Assembly: GCA_947478725.1 (NCBI GenBank)
Contig: CANJWZ010000006.1
Location: 56,916 to 120,915, forward strand
Direction of reading: 5' to 3'
Origin: Comamonadaceae bacterium
Lineage (GTDB): Bacteria; Pseudomonadota; Gammaproteobacteria; Burkholderiales; Burkholderiaceae_C
DNA length: 64,000 bases
The position numbers were made by a program, and so were the translations under genes. The notes below the pieces were generated by a model. It had not been told where the DNA came from and did not search any database. It saw only the letters and a program-made list of their open reading frames with translations. Positions 25,269-34,560 of this stretch are shown here, piece by piece. Every line of letters begins with the position of its first letter. The first letter of the stretch is position 1.

Positions 25269-27962
25269 TCATGCCCCCAGGCTGATGCTGCCACTGCTGG
25301 CGTGGCTGAAGTAGCGGCGCGACACATCGTCTGACAGCGCCAAGGCGGCTGCCTGGCATTGTGCAAATTCGCTTGCAAAGTCGCAGCTGGGCCAGTCGAT
25401 GGTGTTCAGGTCTGGCAATATCAGTTGGGCTGCCAGGTCGGCTTCGCTACCCAGCGGGTCGTCCGCCAGTTTGCGCAGCCGTCCGCGCAAGGTTTTGACA
25501 ACCCAGCTGAGCGAGCGTGGGTTGTCCAGGTCTTGCACCAGCAAGTCGAGCAGCGCAGGCAGGTCGCGCCGCTGCTGGTACTGCGCATGAAACGTAATCG
25601 TGCTGTCAAACAGGCCCACGATGGCCGAAAAGCCGCTGCTGTCAAACACGGCTTTGGTTTCAAAGCCCGCCGCCAGCGCGCCTGACAGGGTGGCCAGCCG
25701 CTCGATGTGGCGGCCGATGCTCAGCAGGCGCCAGCCGTCGTCGCGCATCATGCGGTCGGTTTGTGTGCCGGTAATGGCCGCCAGGTAATGGCTGGTGGCT
25801 TCCAGTGCGCGCAGGGCTTCAATCGACGAATAGTCGTGCTGCGCCTCGTGCCCGGGCATGAACAGCTCGCAGCGCCTGAAAAAATCTTGTTCCATCTGCA
25901 CGATCACATGCCACTGCTCTTGCGACAGGCGTTCGCGCACCGCCGATGCGGCAGATTTGAGGGCGCGCAAGTTAAAACCCACACTGGCTTGTGTGGCCAC
26001 GTTAGCCAGGCCAGCAATCAGTGAGCGCTCAAACACCCGCTTGGCGTGGGTGGCTGCGGGCACACCCTGCAGCACCAGCCCATGTTTGGCCGCCATCTGG
26101 CCGATCCAGGCGAGCAGGGGCTGCGACGACTGGTCTTCCCCAGCCAGGCTTTGCAGCGTGATTTGCGCCAGTCGCAATGCGTTTTCAGCACGCTCGGTGT
26201 AGCGCCCTAGCCAGAACAGGTTTTCAGCTGCGCGGCTGGTCACCGGCTGCTTGCGCAGCAGGGGCAGGGCTGGCTCGGGTGGGCTGGGTCGGCTTGTGCT
26301 GGCAGGTTCAGCTTTGCTGTGCTGGGGCGTCAGCGCCCACACATCAGCGCTGCTGCCGCCGCGCTGCATGGACGCCATGTTTTCGTTTTTGCCGGCCAGC
26401 CGTGCCAGCCCGCCGGGCAGCACACGCCAGCCACCCATACCGTCTGGCAGGGCAAACACCCGCAGCATGGCCGAGCGCGGGGCGATTTTTTCGCCTTGCC
26501 AGGTGGGTGTTTGTGCCAGCGGCATGTACGCCTGCACGGTGTAGTCTTCGCCGTTGCGCAGCATGCGGCCGGCCCATTCGTCCAGCCCGCGCTGGCTCAG
26601 GGTGTGGCCAAAGACCGATTCCATCCCTGAGCTGGGGTAGGTGGCTTTGATGACGCAGTTGTTGAGCTGCGGCAGCATGTCCTGCATCACCGCCTGCTCA
26701 CCGCACCACCAGGTGCTGAGCGATGGCAGGCTCAGGGTTTCGCCCAGCAGATGTTCAGACAGGGCGGGCAAAAAGCCGAGCAGGGCCGGTGACTCCAAAA
26801 ACGCTGAGCCCGGCGCGTTGGCGACCTGAACATTGCCCGCACGGATGACTTGCAGCAAACCCGGCACGCCAAGCGTGGAGTCTGCGCGCAGTTCCAATGG
26901 GTCCAGAAACTCGTCGTCCATGCGCTTCAAAATGCCGTGTACGGGCTCCAGCCCTTGCAGGGTTTTGAGGTACAGCTTTTCATGGCGCACCAGCAGGTCG
27001 CTGCCTTCCACCAGCGTCAGGCCCAAATAGCGCGCCAGATAGGCGTGTTCAAAATAAGTTTCGTTGTACGGGCCGGGTGTGAGCAGCACGATACGGGCGC
27101 TGTCACGGCTGTCCGCCACCGGGCTGAGGGCTTTCATGCTGTTGATCAGGCACGCGTAAGAGTCTGCCAGGCGTGCGACGTTCATGCCGCGAAAAGCCTC
27201 TGGGAACAGCATGGAAATGCTCAAGCGGTTTTCAAGCAGGTAGCCCAAGCCTGATGGCGCCTGGGTGCGCTGCGACACCACCCACCATTTGCCGTCTGGC
27301 CCTTTGGCCATGTCAAACGCGGCGATGTGCAAAAACATGCCGCCTGCCGGTTGCACACCCTGCATGGCGCGCAGGTAGCCGGGGTGGCCCTGCACCAGCG
27401 CAGCAGGCAGCAAGCCTTGGTGCAGCAGGGTTTGCGGGCCATAAACATCGGCCATCACCGCATTCAGCAGGCGGGTGCGCTGCTGAATGCCCGCGTCAAT
27501 GCCCGCCCATTCGTCGCCCGAAATGATCAGCGGAAACAAGTCCAGCGACCAGGGGCGTTGCGGCCCGTTGGCGTCGGCATAAACGTTGTAGGTCACGCCG
27601 TTGTCGCTGATTTGCCGACGCAGGTTGGCGGTTCGGTGGTTCAGGTCGTGAAACCCGTCGGTGCCGAGAAAGTTAAAGAAGGTGGTCCAGTTGGGGCTGA
27701 GGCTGGGGCCAGTAGCTATTGAACCGGTTAAGCCTGTGCCTTGAGATTGACTTTGCGTGCCCTGACTTTGACTTTGAAATGTCGGTGTCGATGGCTGTGT
27801 CGATATCGGTGCAGCGGGAACCTCTCCCTGCATCTGACCCTGCGCATGGCCGCGCAGCTCGTCAAAGTGGCCTTTGCTGGCCGGTGGTGCCAGTGCGTCT
27901 GCCAGGGTGTCGGGCGCTTCCAGCGCATGTGCTGAAAAGAGCGGTTTGTTGTTATGCGGCAC
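25269..27962 (-). CDS. Fusion of circularly permuted ATP-grasp and alpha-E domains
   Basis: An 897-residue fusion. Residues about 95-560 form a circularly permuted type-2 ATP-grasp (amidoligase-like, with ARLADSYACLINSMKALSPV, TPGPYNETYFEHAYLARYLG, MDDEFLDPLELR and TYPSSGMESVFG segments); a Pro/Ser/Gln-rich linker follows at about 555-590; the rest is an alpha-E domain (AENLFWLGRYTERAEN at about 595) to the end. The N-terminal 90 residues are low complexity with repeated Ser-Gln-Gly. It begins 13 bases after the DUF2126 gene. The same two domains occur as separate genes 7 kb away, so this is a paralogous module. Confidence 0.9.
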   Translation of the reverse strand: MPHNNKPLFSAHALEAPDTLADALAPPASKGHFDELRGHAQGQMQGEVPAAPISTQPSTPTFQSQSQGTQSQSQGTGLTGSIATGPSLSPNWTTFFNFLGTDGFHDLNHRTANLRRQISDNGVTYNVYADANGPQRPWSLDLFPLIISGDEWAGIDAGIQQRTRLLNAVMADVYGPQTLLHQGLLPAALVQGHPGYLRAMQGVQPAGGMFLHIAAFDMAKGPDGKWWVVSQRTQAPSGLGYLLENRLSISMLFPEAFRGMNVARLADSYACLINSMKALSPVADSRDSARIVLLTPGPYNETYFEHAYLARYLGLTLVEGSDLLVRHEKLYLKTLQGLEPVHGILKRMDDEFLDPLELRADSTLGVPGLLQVIRAGNVQVANAPGSAFLESPALLGFLPALSEHLLGETLSLPSLSTWWCGEQAVMQDMLPQLNNCVIKATYPSSGMESVFGHTLSQRGLDEWAGRMLRNGEDYTVQAYMPLAQTPTWQGEKIAPRSAMLRVFALPDGMGGWRVLPGGLARLAGKNENMASMQRGGSSADVWALTPQHSKAEPASTSRPSPPEPALPLLRKQPVTSRAAENLFWLGRYTERAENALRLAQITLQSLAGEDQSSQPLLAWIGQMAAKHGLVLQGVPAATHAKRVFERSLIAGLANVATQASVGFNLRALKSAASAVRERLSQEQWHVIVQMEQDFFRRCELFMPGHEAQHDYSSIEALRALEATSHYLAAITGTQTDRMMRDDGWRLLSIGRHIERLATLSGALAAGFETKAVFDSSGFSAIVGLFDSTITFHAQYQQRRDLPALLDLLVQDLDNPRSLSWVVKTLRGRLRKLADDPLGSEADLAAQLILPDLNTIDWPSCDFASEFAQCQAAALALSDDVSRRYFSHASSGSISLGA

Positions 27963-27974
27963 GTTGTCTCGTCG

Positions 27975-30900
27975 TCACGTCAGGTTGGGGTTGGATGTTC
28001 TCAAATCCAGCGTGAACGGAAACTCTTTGGACGCCTGCGCTGGCGCGACCCGCATCTTGCCCGGCGTGTGCCCCATTTGCACAAACCGGCTCAGGCGGCG
28101 GCTTTCGGCCTCGTACGAATTGACCGGCAAGCTGGCATAACTCAAGCCGCCGGGGTGCGACACGTGGTACTGGCAGCCGCCGAGCGAACGTTCCATCCAG
28201 GTGTCGACAATATCAAACGTCAAGGGCGCATGCACACCAATTGACGGGTGCAATGACGATGGCGGGTTCCAGGCCTTGTAGCGCACACCGGCCACGTACT
28301 CGCCGACGGTGCCGGTGTTTTGCAGCGGCAGCGCGCGGCCATTGACGGTGACCACATAGCGGCTGTCGTTCAGGCCAGTGACCCGCACCTCAATGCGTTC
28401 AAGTGACGAATCGACATAGCGTGCTGTGCCGGTGGATGAGCCTTCCTCGCCCATCACATGCCAGGGTTCGAGGGCGCTGCGCAGCGTCAGTTCGATGCTG
28501 TTGGCCAAAACTCGCCCAATCATCGGAAAGCGGAACTCAAAGTGCGGTTCAAACCAGGCCATGTCAAACCCATAGCCGGCCTCGTTCAGCTCGGTCAGTA
28601 CATCCATGAAGTCCATCCGAACCAGCGCGGGCAGCAAAAAGCGGTCATGCAGTTCGGTGCCCCAGCGGGTCAGGCGGTTGCTGGCGTTCAGGTAGGTCTT
28701 GTTCCAAAAGCGGGCCACCAGCGCGCGCAGCAGCAATTGCTGGGCAATGCTCATGCGGGCATGCGGCGGCATTTCAAAAGCGCGTAACTCCAACAGGCCC
28801 AGCCGCCCGGTGGCAGAGTCCGGCGAATAAAGCTTGTCAATGCAAAACTCGCTGCGGTGGGTGTTGCCTGTCACGTCCACCAAAATGTTGCGCAGCGTGC
28901 GGTCAACAATCCATGGCGGCATGAAGATGTCGCCCCCACGCTTCCCCACTGCGTGTGGGTCGCTGCCCCCCGAGGGGGCTGCGCCACCTTGGGACGGCCC
29001 GGCGGTGTTGCCCCCATACCTTTCGCGGTAATTCATGATCTCGCGCATGGCGATCTCCAGCTCATACAGCTGGTCGTTGCGGGCTTCGTCAACGCGCGGT
29101 GCCTGGCTGGTCGGGCCAATGAACATGCCCGAGAACAAATAACTGAGCGACGGGTGGTTGTGCCAGTACGCCACCAGGCTGGCCAGCACGTCAGGCTTGC
29201 GCAAAAACGGGCTGTCTGCCGGGGTGGCACCGCCCATCACAAAGTGGTTGCCACCGCCTGTGCCGGTGTGGCGGCCATCGGTCATGAACTTTTCAGCAGA
29301 CAGACGCGTCTCGTGTGCCACCTGATACAAAAACTCGGTGTGTGCCACCAGTTCGCCCCAGTTTTCAGCCGGGTGAATATTGACTTCAATCACACCCGGG
29401 TCGGGGGTGACGGCCAGCATTTTCAGGCGAGCATCGCGGGGCGGCGGGTAGCCCTCAAGCACGATTTTCAAACCCAGACTGGCCGCAGTGGCCTCAACCG
29501 CCGCTAGCAAGTCGAGGTAGTCCTCCAGCCGCTCCATGGGCGGCATGAAGATGTACAGCGCACCGGTCTGGCCGGGGACGCTTTTGTGTCCGGCTGCTTT
29601 GGCATCGGCTTCGGCTTTTGCCTTCGGTCCGACATCGGGTCCTGCACCGGGTCCATTGGCGCGCTGCGGGTCTCGCACTTCCACGCACAGGGCGGTGCGG
29701 GTCAGCCAGGCGGCTGATTCAAAGGCATTTGGCGCTCTGGCTGAGCTGTCGACGGTATGCGACATCATGGGCTGCGATGCGGTGACGGGTTGCATCACGC
29801 GGCGGGCCTCATAGCGTGGCGGCACGCCGTGTTTGAAGCCTGCCAGATAGTGCTCGACGCGATCTTTGCCGCCCAGCAGGTGCTTGTTGGCATCCAGGCT
29901 GGCGTTGTAGCGCCCGGCAAAGGCGGCGGCGTCTGGCAGCGCCGTTTTGTCGGCAAAGGGGTCGGCCTCAATCATGTACGGGAAATCGGTTTTGGACACC
30001 CAGGGCACCGAGTCAAGCGGCAGGCGGTAACCCATGGGCGAATCGCCCGGCATCAGGTACATGCGCTCATCCCTGAAAAACCAGGGGCCGGTTGTCCAGG
30101 CAGGCCCGGCCAGTGGCGCTGTCGAGCCAGGAATAACGGGGCGCGGCTTGAGCGGCAGCACATAACCGACCACCGCGTCCAGCCCCTGCATGAAAACGCG
30201 CCGCAGGCGTTCGCGCTCCATCGCGTCGTCGAGTTTTGATTCAAACGGGTCCACATTGACCGGCAAGCGGCGTTCGCGCCAGAGGTAGTACCACACGTCC
30301 TCAAAGCCCGGCGTGATGTAGTCGGGCGTCATGCCCAGCTTGTCGGCCAGCAGGGCGGTAAATCGTGCGGCGTCTTGTGCGGTGTAGTTGCAGGGTTCGC
30401 TCTCGTTGGCAAACAGCGCCGGGTTTTGCCAGACGGGCTGGCCGTCTTTGCGCCAGAAGATGCTGAGCGCCCAGCGCGGCAACTGCTCGCCGGGGTACCA
30501 CTTGCCCTGGCCAAAATGCAAAAAGCCGCCCTTGCCATATTCAGCCCGCAGCTTTTGCACCAGCTCGGTGGCGTAGCCGCGCTTGGTCGGGCCGAGGGCG
30601 TCAATGTTCCATTCGGCGGCATCCCGGTCGTTCACCGCGACAAAGGTCGGCTCGCCGCCCATCGTCAGGCGCACATCGCCGCTGGCCAGGTCGCGGTCAA
30701 CCGCCTCGCCCAGCGCCTGCACCGCAGCCCACTGGTCGTCGGTGTAGGGCTTGGTCACACGCGGTGATTCGTAAATGCGCTGCACGCCCATGTGGTGGGC
30801 AAACTCGACCTCAGATTCATCCACACCACCTTCAATCGGCGCGGCACTCGACGGCTCGGGTGTGCAGGCCAGTGGTATGTGGCCTTCGCCGGCCATCAGC

Positions 30901-31646
30901 CCGGAGGTGGGGTCCAGCCCGACCCAGCCTGCACCGGGCAAAAACACCTCGCACCAGGCATGCAGGTCGGTGAAATCGTTTTCTGTTCCGCTGGGTCCGT
31001 CAAGCGACTTGACGTCCGCTTTCAATTGAATCAAATAACCTGACACAAACCGTGCGGCTAGGCCCAGGTGGCGCAGCAGTTGCACCAGCAGCCAGCCGGT
31101 GTCGCGGCACGAGCCGAGTGCCAGCGTCAGCGTTTCCTCGGGGGTTTGCACGCCCGGCTCCATGCGGATGGTGTACTGGATGTCCTGCTGCAGTTGCTGG
31201 TTGACGCTGACCAAAAAGTCATTGGTGCGGCGCGGCCTGCGGTCGATCTTGTCCAGATAGGCCTGCAGCAGCGGCGTGGCAGGTTCAACCGCCAGGTACG
31301 GCATCAGCTCCTGGGCCATGGCTGGCGCGTATTTGAAAGGGAACTCCTCGGCTTCTGGTTCGAGGAAAAAGTCAAACGGGTTCAGCGTGACCATGTCCAC
31401 CACCATGTCCACCGTGACCTTGAACTCACGCGTTGGCTTGGGGAACACCAAACGGGCTTGGTAGTTGGCAAACGGGTCTTGCTGCCAGTTGATGAAATGG
31501 TCTGCCGGATCGACTTTCAAGGAGTACGACAAAATCTGCGTGCGGCTGTGCGGGGCAGGGCGCAGGCGAATGATTTGCGGGCCGAGCGTCACCAGGCGGT
31601 CGTACTTGTAATGCGTGATGTGGCTGAGGGCAACGTGGAGGGACAA
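27975..31646 (-). CDS. Transglutaminase-DUF2126 fusion protein
   Basis: A very large 1223-residue cytoplasmic protein. The first 300 residues are a transglutaminase-like domain with an N-terminal beta-sandwich, catalytic Cys180 (GSCRDTGWLL) and His in FTDLHAWCEVF; the remaining 900 residues are DUF2126. Conserved blocks include LTMGGEPTFVA near residue 335 and RHTGTGGGNHF near 790. An in-frame 74-bp dispersed repeat (residues about 881-905, reading GPSQGGAAPSGG) interrupts DUF2126. The gene is the first of a leftward set with the fused ATP-grasp/alpha-E gene and the small transglutaminase, so it is probably the large scaffold of the same pathway; chemistry undefined. Confidence 0.88.
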   Translation of the reverse strand: MSLHVALSHITHYKYDRLVTLGPQIIRLRPAPHSRTQILSYSLKVDPADHFINWQQDPFANYQARLVFPKPTREFKVTVDMVVDMVTLNPFDFFLEPEAEEFPFKYAPAMAQELMPYLAVEPATPLLQAYLDKIDRRPRRTNDFLVSVNQQLQQDIQYTIRMEPGVQTPEETLTLALGSCRDTGWLLVQLLRHLGLAARFVSGYLIQLKADVKSLDGPSGTENDFTDLHAWCEVFLPGAGWVGLDPTSGLMAGEGHIPLACTPEPSSAAPIEGGVDESEVEFAHHMGVQRIYESPRVTKPYTDDQWAAVQALGEAVDRDLASGDVRLTMGGEPTFVAVNDRDAAEWNIDALGPTKRGYATELVQKLRAEYGKGGFLHFGQGKWYPGEQLPRWALSIFWRKDGQPVWQNPALFANESEPCNYTAQDAARFTALLADKLGMTPDYITPGFEDVWYYLWRERRLPVNVDPFESKLDDAMERERLRRVFMQGLDAVVGYVLPLKPRPVIPGSTAPLAGPAWTTGPWFFRDERMYLMPGDSPMGYRLPLDSVPWVSKTDFPYMIEADPFADKTALPDAAAFAGRYNASLDANKHLLGGKDRVEHYLAGFKHGVPPRYEARRVMQPVTASQPMMSHTVDSSARAPNAFESAAWLTRTALCVEVRDPQRANGPGAGPDVGPKAKAEADAKAAGHKSVPGQTGALYIFMPPMERLEDYLDLLAAVEATAASLGLKIVLEGYPPPRDARLKMLAVTPDPGVIEVNIHPAENWGELVAHTEFLYQVAHETRLSAEKFMTDGRHTGTGGGNHFVMGGATPADSPFLRKPDVLASLVAYWHNHPSLSYLFSGMFIGPTSQAPRVDEARNDQLYELEIAMREIMNYRERYGGNTAGPSQGGAAPSGGSDPHAVGKRGGDIFMPPWIVDRTLRNILVDVTGNTHRSEFCIDKLYSPDSATGRLGLLELRAFEMPPHARMSIAQQLLLRALVARFWNKTYLNASNRLTRWGTELHDRFLLPALVRMDFMDVLTELNEAGYGFDMAWFEPHFEFRFPMIGRVLANSIELTLRSALEPWHVMGEEGSSTGTARYVDSSLERIEVRVTGLNDSRYVVTVNGRALPLQNTGTVGEYVAGVRYKAWNPPSSLHPSIGVHAPLTFDIVDTWMERSLGGCQYHVSHPGGLSYASLPVNSYEAESRRLSRFVQMGHTPGKMRVAPAQASKEFPFTLDLRTSNPNLT
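28932..29004 (-). repeat. REP-like 74-bp repeat inside the DUF2126 gene
   Basis: GC-rich element with an inner CCCCCGAGGGGG-type dyad. On the minus (coding) strand it starts CCGGGCCGTCCCAAGG and ends GAAGCGTGGGGGC. It aligns with 33056-33129 in comEC. Both copies are translated in the same frame. Its end points are approximate. Confidence 0.75.
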
Positions 31647-31788
31647 GGAAGTTCTCGCTTAATGCTGGGTGGTGTCTGCTGGCCTTACATACTAGCAATA
31701 CACGGGCCAAGGCAATATACGTCATAAATCAGCGCTGTCGGCTCAGAAACGGGCTTGCCCGTTGAGCATTCGGTCATGCTTGCGCTGC

Positions 31789-34479
31789 ATGGCAACAAAA
31801 AAGGGCTTCGTGACAGACGCATTCACATCACACAGGCACATTCGGCCCGCCCGCTTGCTGGCGGGTTTGCTGCTGGGCTTTGTGGTGGGGGTGGCGGTGC
31901 AGCTTCAGCAGGTCGAGCTGTTTGAACGTGTGAATTACGCCGTTTGGGTGGTCACTTCGCTGGCTGGCCTTGGCGTGTTGTTGTGGCGGGTCAGGCTGCT
32001 CTGGCCAGGGCTGATACTGGCGTTTGCGCTGTCTGCCAGTTTGGGTTTTGCCCTGACGGGCTGGCGCGCCAGTGTCTACATCGCCGCTGCACTGAACCCT
32101 CTGCTCGAAGGTCAGGACATTGACGTCACGGGCCAGGTTGTGGCCATGCCGCAGTTTGGCGAAGACGGCGTGCGGTTTCGCCTGGCGGTCAGCTCGGCGC
32201 GCTTGAAGGGCGAAAACGTCAGCTTACCGCCGCAAATTGCGCTGGGCTGGTATGCGGGTTTTGGCACACGCCCCGCCACAGTTCAGCCGGTGCCAGAGGG
32301 CGATACCGAACCCGACGAGTTTTCACTCGAGTTGCAGCGCCAACCGCAGGTGCTGCGTGCCGGTGACCGCTGGCAAATGACGGTGCGACTGAAAGCGCCG
32401 CATGGCAACAGCAACCCGCACGGGTTTGACTACGAACTCTGGCTCTGGGAGCAGGGCATTCAGGCCACCGGCTATGTACGCGCCAGCAAAAGCGACGCGC
32501 CGCCCAAAAAGCTGGGTTCGAGCTGGACGCACCCGGTCGAGCGCGCCCGCCAGTCCGTGCGGGAGGCTATCTTTGCGCAGGTTGACGACCGCAAAATCGC
32601 TGGGGTGCTCGCCGCCCTGGTGGTCGGCGACCAAAACGCGATTGAACGCGCTGACTGGGATGTTTTCAGGGCCACAGGCGTGGCACATTTGATGAGCATT
32701 TCAGGCCTTCACATCACCATGTTTGCCTGGGTTGCGTCGCTGGTGATCGGCTGGCTGTGGCGGCGATCTGCCCGCTGGAGCCCCGTGCTTTGCCTGGCGC
32801 TGCCGGCCAGCAGCGCGGGGGCTTGGGGCGGTTTGTTGCTGGCCGCTGGCTATGCGCTGTTTGCTGGCTGGGGTGTGCCGGCACAGCGCACCATCTGGAT
32901 GCTGGCCACCGTCGTTGTTCTAAGACAAAGCGGCAAGCAGTGGCCCTGGCCGATGGTGTGGCTGCAGGCGATGGCTGTGGTGGTGGCGCTGAGCCCGTGG
33001 GCGCTGATGCAAGCCGGGTTTTGGCTGTCTTTTGTGGCGGTGGGGGTGCTGTTTGCCACCGGGCCGCCCCAAGGCAAACACGCCCCCTTGGCGGGCAGGG
33101 CGTTACGCGAGGTGAGCGAGCGTGGGGGCGACTTTGCAGGGGGTTCAGATCAAAAAAATGCGCCTGATTCAGGAGCTGATAGCCCAATTAATCATCGGTC
33201 TAGAGGCCAGAATGACGCCTTCAAGCGACAAAAAATAGACGTTTTCAGGACGGGGGCTGCAACGATCGCTGCCCATTTGACATCCGCTGCTCGCGAGCAA
33301 TGGGTCATCACCCTGGCGCTCACGCCGCTGTCGCTGTTGCTGTTCAACCAGGTCTCGCTTGTGGGGCTGCTGGCCAATGCTGTGGCCATCCCCTGGGTCA
33401 CGCTGGTGGTGACGCCGCTGGCGATGGCAGGCGTGCTGTGGGCGCCGCTGTGGGATGCTGCTGCGCTGGCCACGCAGGGTTTGAGCCTGGGTTTGCAGTG
33501 GCTTGCCAGCTTCTCATGGGCCACGATCAGCGTGGCTGCAGCGCCACTGTGGTGTGCCATGGCTGGCGTGTTGGGCGGTGCGCTGCTGGTCATGCGCCTG
33601 CCGCTGCATTGGCGGGCGCTGGGCGTGCCGCTGTTGCTGCCGGTTTTGCTGTGGCAGCCGCTGCGGCCAGCTATCGGCCAGTTTGAGGTGCTGGGGGCCG
33701 ATGTTGGGCAGGGCAATGCGCTGATCGTGCGCACCGCCACCCACAGCATGGTGTACGACACCGGGCCCAAGTTTTCGCGTGAAAGCGATGCTGGCAACCG
33801 GGTGTTGGTGCCGCTGCTCAGGGCCCTCGGCGAGAACATCGACATTCTGATGTTGAGCCACCGCGACAGCGACCACATTGGCGGCGCACCGGCGGTGCTG
33901 GCCATGCAGCCGCAGGCCCGGCTTGTCAGCTCGATTGAAGACGGCCACTCTCTGCAGGCAATGCGCAAGTCTGAACGCTGCCTGGCCGGGCAATCTTGGG
34001 CCTGGGACGGGGTTGACTTTGAGGTGCTGCATCCACTGCCTGCTGATTACGGCAGCCCCACAAAATCAAACGCCATGAGCTGCGTGCTGCGCATCACAAA
34101 CGGTGTGCAAACCGCGTTGCTGGCAGGTGATCTGGAGGCCGCGCAAGAGTTGCGGCTGGTGGGCGATCCAGATACGAAACTGCGTCTCAAGTCTGATTTT
34201 TTGCTGGTGCCGCACCATGGCAGCAAGACATCGTCCACCGGGGTGTTTTTAGATGCGGTGCAGCCGCAGTTCGCCTTGGCGCAAGCCGGTTACCGAAACC
34301 GCTTCAACCACCCGGTGGATTCCGTGTTGGCGCGTTACCGCGAACGCAACATCACTGTCATCCAATCACCCGGCTGCGGCGCAGCCGCCTGGCAGAGCAG
34401 CCAGCCCCAAAAAGTGCTGTGCCAGCGTGAACTGAGCAGGCGCTACTGGCAACACACCGTCATCAAAGAGGCTCAATAA
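31789..34479 (+). CDS. comEC: DNA uptake channel protein ComEC/Rec2
   Basis: Inner-membrane channel for single-stranded DNA in natural transformation, 896 residues. N-terminal DUF4131-like region, competence domain with many helices (HLMSISGLHITMFAWV near residue 305), and a C-terminal MBL-fold domain (GADVGQGNALIVRT, then SHRDSDHIGG near residue 695 and LVPHHGSKTSS). Start: ATG 31789 in frame; TTG 31762 and GTG 31810 are alternatives. Unusually, two dispersed repeats lie in frame in the competence domain (residues about 425-447 and 455-478), adding about 55 residues after VGVLFAT. No stop is introduced, so the protein may be functional. It separates the two amidoligase modules. Confidence 0.9.
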   Translation: MATKKGFVTDAFTSHRHIRPARLLAGLLLGFVVGVAVQLQQVELFERVNYAVWVVTSLAGLGVLLWRVRLLWPGLILAFALSASLGFALTGWRASVYIAAALNPLLEGQDIDVTGQVVAMPQFGEDGVRFRLAVSSARLKGENVSLPPQIALGWYAGFGTRPATVQPVPEGDTEPDEFSLELQRQPQVLRAGDRWQMTVRLKAPHGNSNPHGFDYELWLWEQGIQATGYVRASKSDAPPKKLGSSWTHPVERARQSVREAIFAQVDDRKIAGVLAALVVGDQNAIERADWDVFRATGVAHLMSISGLHITMFAWVASLVIGWLWRRSARWSPVLCLALPASSAGAWGGLLLAAGYALFAGWGVPAQRTIWMLATVVVLRQSGKQWPWPMVWLQAMAVVVALSPWALMQAGFWLSFVAVGVLFATGPPQGKHAPLAGRALREVSERGGDFAGGSDQKNAPDSGADSPINHRSRGQNDAFKRQKIDVFRTGAATIAAHLTSAAREQWVITLALTPLSLLLFNQVSLVGLLANAVAIPWVTLVVTPLAMAGVLWAPLWDAAALATQGLSLGLQWLASFSWATISVAAAPLWCAMAGVLGGALLVMRLPLHWRALGVPLLLPVLLWQPLRPAIGQFEVLGADVGQGNALIVRTATHSMVYDTGPKFSRESDAGNRVLVPLLRALGENIDILMLSHRDSDHIGGAPAVLAMQPQARLVSSIEDGHSLQAMRKSERCLAGQSWAWDGVDFEVLHPLPADYGSPTKSNAMSCVLRITNGVQTALLAGDLEAAQELRLVGDPDTKLRLKSDFLLVPHHGSKTSSTGVFLDAVQPQFALAQAGYRNRFNHPVDSVLARYRERNITVIQSPGCGAAAWQSSQPQKVLCQRELSRRYWQHTVIKEAQ
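33056..33129 (+). repeat. REP-like 74-bp repeat inside comEC
   Basis: Starts CCGGGCCGCCCCAAGG and ends GAGCGTGGGGGC; aligns with the reverse complement of 28932-29004. Translated as GPPQGKHAPLAGR to SERGGD, sharing GP-x-QG-x-x-AP and RGGD with the DUF2126 copy. Confidence 0.75.
33152..33222 (-). repeat. AGCTAT-type dispersed repeat inside comEC
   Basis: On the minus strand reads TTCTGGCCTCTAGACCG, then GGGCTATCAGCTCC, then an A-rich end. It fits the general shape of the 55-bp family (11844, 23514, 38905) but is more diverged and in the opposite orientation; limits are approximate. Confidence 0.5.
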
Positions 34480-34560
34480 AAGCACAGCAGGCCTATTTTC
34501 TGGCGCATTACTTGCTAAGCTCTGGGCAGACAAGACAGTGAACGCTGACGGAGAAAGCAC

